Source: Corynebacterium ciconiae DSM 44920
GTDB lineage: Bacteria; Actinomycetota; Actinomycetes; Mycobacteriales; Mycobacteriaceae
DNA length: 64,000 nucleotides
Direction of reading: 5' to 3'
Assembly: GCF_030440575.1 (NCBI RefSeq)
Contig: NZ_CP047189.1
Coordinates: 744,001 to 808,000, forward strand
This document shows, one piece after another, positions 63,748 to 64,000 of this stretch. Numbering within the stretch: position 1 is the stretch's first letter; each line of letters opens with the position of its first letter. The notes under the pieces are model-generated. The model did not search any database, was not told the DNA's origin, and saw nothing but the letters and a program-made list of their open reading frames with translations. Both the position numbers and the translations under genes were made by a program.

Positions 63748-64000
63748 GTGGAAAAGTTTCAAATGGGTAATCACAATCGTCGTAGCGCAAGCCGTATCGT
63801 TCGTAACGCAGCAGCCGCCACCGCTGTTGCCGCCGGTGCCTCCGCCGCACTGGCCACCCCGGCCCAGGCCCTCGACATCAACGTGCCGGTTGTCGGCAAC
63901 GTGTCCATCCCCGAGGTTCCGGCAGTGCCCGGGGTTCCCTCCGAGATCAACAACATTGTTGACCCCGGCCAGCTGTCCGCTCAGCTTCCGGTTGAGGTTC
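63748..64000 (+). CDS. Secreted protein, probable NlpC/P60 cell-wall peptidase (5' part only)
   Basis: The first 84 codons of a gene cut by the window end. A GTG at 63748 follows AAGGAA by 4 nt; ATG 63763 in frame is the alternative. The signal peptide is SRIVRNAAAATAVAAGASAALATPAQA, with AxA cleavage after TPAQA, then a Pro/Val-rich segment (LDINVPVVGNVSIPEVPAVPG). In other corynebacteria an NlpC/P60 hydrolase stands next to qcrB and bears a ydaO riboswitch, so this is the likely identity; the catalytic domain is outside the window. Confidence 0.7.
   Translation, partial: MEKFQMGNHNRRSASRIVRNAAAATAVAAGASAALATPAQALDINVPVVGNVSIPEVPAVPGVPSEINNIVDPGQLSAQLPVEV

Overview
This window is a stretch of chromosome from a high-GC Gram-positive bacterium of the genus Corynebacterium or a very close relative. 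The evidence is gene content and order: a ctaC-ctaF / ctaE / qcrC-qcrA-qcrB respiratory block with diheme cytochrome c and Rieske subunits, ltsA-type asparagine synthase, pepA/ilvE back to back, a three-lipoyl-domain E2 acyltransferase beside lipB/lipA, glnA with an adenylylatable Tyr405, a glnA2-glnE pair, and the RNase H/acid phosphatase - zinc ribbon - Nif3 - aminotransferase cluster next to rnpB. No phage, insertion sequence, CRISPR array, rRNA or tRNA was found.

Layout. 1-3.8 kb: end of a CobC-like aminotransferase, nif3, a C4 zinc-ribbon coiled-coil protein, RNase H-phosphatase fusion, and rnpB. 3.8-6 kb: thiD translationally coupled to a degenerate galactokinase-like protein. 6-13 kb: small acidic protein, CYTH-CHAD protein, glnA2, glnE. 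13-18.3 kb: MFS transporter, glutaminase-STAS, DUF454 protein, thrC, Nudix hydrolase. 18.3-31.6 kb is the accessory-looking part: a 0.7-kb leader, glpD-glpF-glpK, a lipoprotein, a TetR/MFS efflux pair, a HlyIII/PAQR protein, and a zinc-uptake locus in which a zinc ABC transporter (with an unusual insertion in its binding protein) is flanked by two ZinT-domain lipoproteins. 31.6-36.5 kb: glnA, an RDD protein, an AspT-type transporter, a DUF4191 protein. 36.5-45.4 kb is a lipoate island, all on the minus strand: lipA, lipB, gcvH, gcvT, gcvP, aceF. 45.7-53 kb: small protein, pepA, ilvE, a tiny Cys-containing protein, cobS-cobT-cobU, DUF3043 protein. 53-62.7 kb: HesB/ErpA-type carrier, ltsA/asnB, and the cytochrome bcc-aa3 genes. 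62.7-64 kb: a 1-kb untranslated region ending in a c-di-AMP (ydaO-type) riboswitch in front of the start of a secreted protein.

How the parts work together. Nitrogen: GlnA, GlnA2, the GlnE adenylyltransferase and glutaminase control glutamine. Carbon: GlpF/GlpK/GlpD take glycerol to dihydroxyacetone phosphate with electrons to menaquinone, which the bcc-aa3 supercomplex oxidises. Lipoate: LipB and LipA make the cofactor that GcvH and AceF carry. Cobalamin: CobU/CobT/CobS assemble the nucleotide loop and the CobC-like phosphatase domain at 2.7-3.3 kb may remove the last phosphate.

The most unexpected signal is a dispersed 12-mer, GCGTCGATAAGC, found 12 times exactly (plus one one-base variant) in 64 kb, where about 0.01 would be expected by base composition. 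Half the copies are intergenic, three of these just downstream of a terminator in the same orientation. It looks like an uptake- or architecture-type signal and I do not recognise it.
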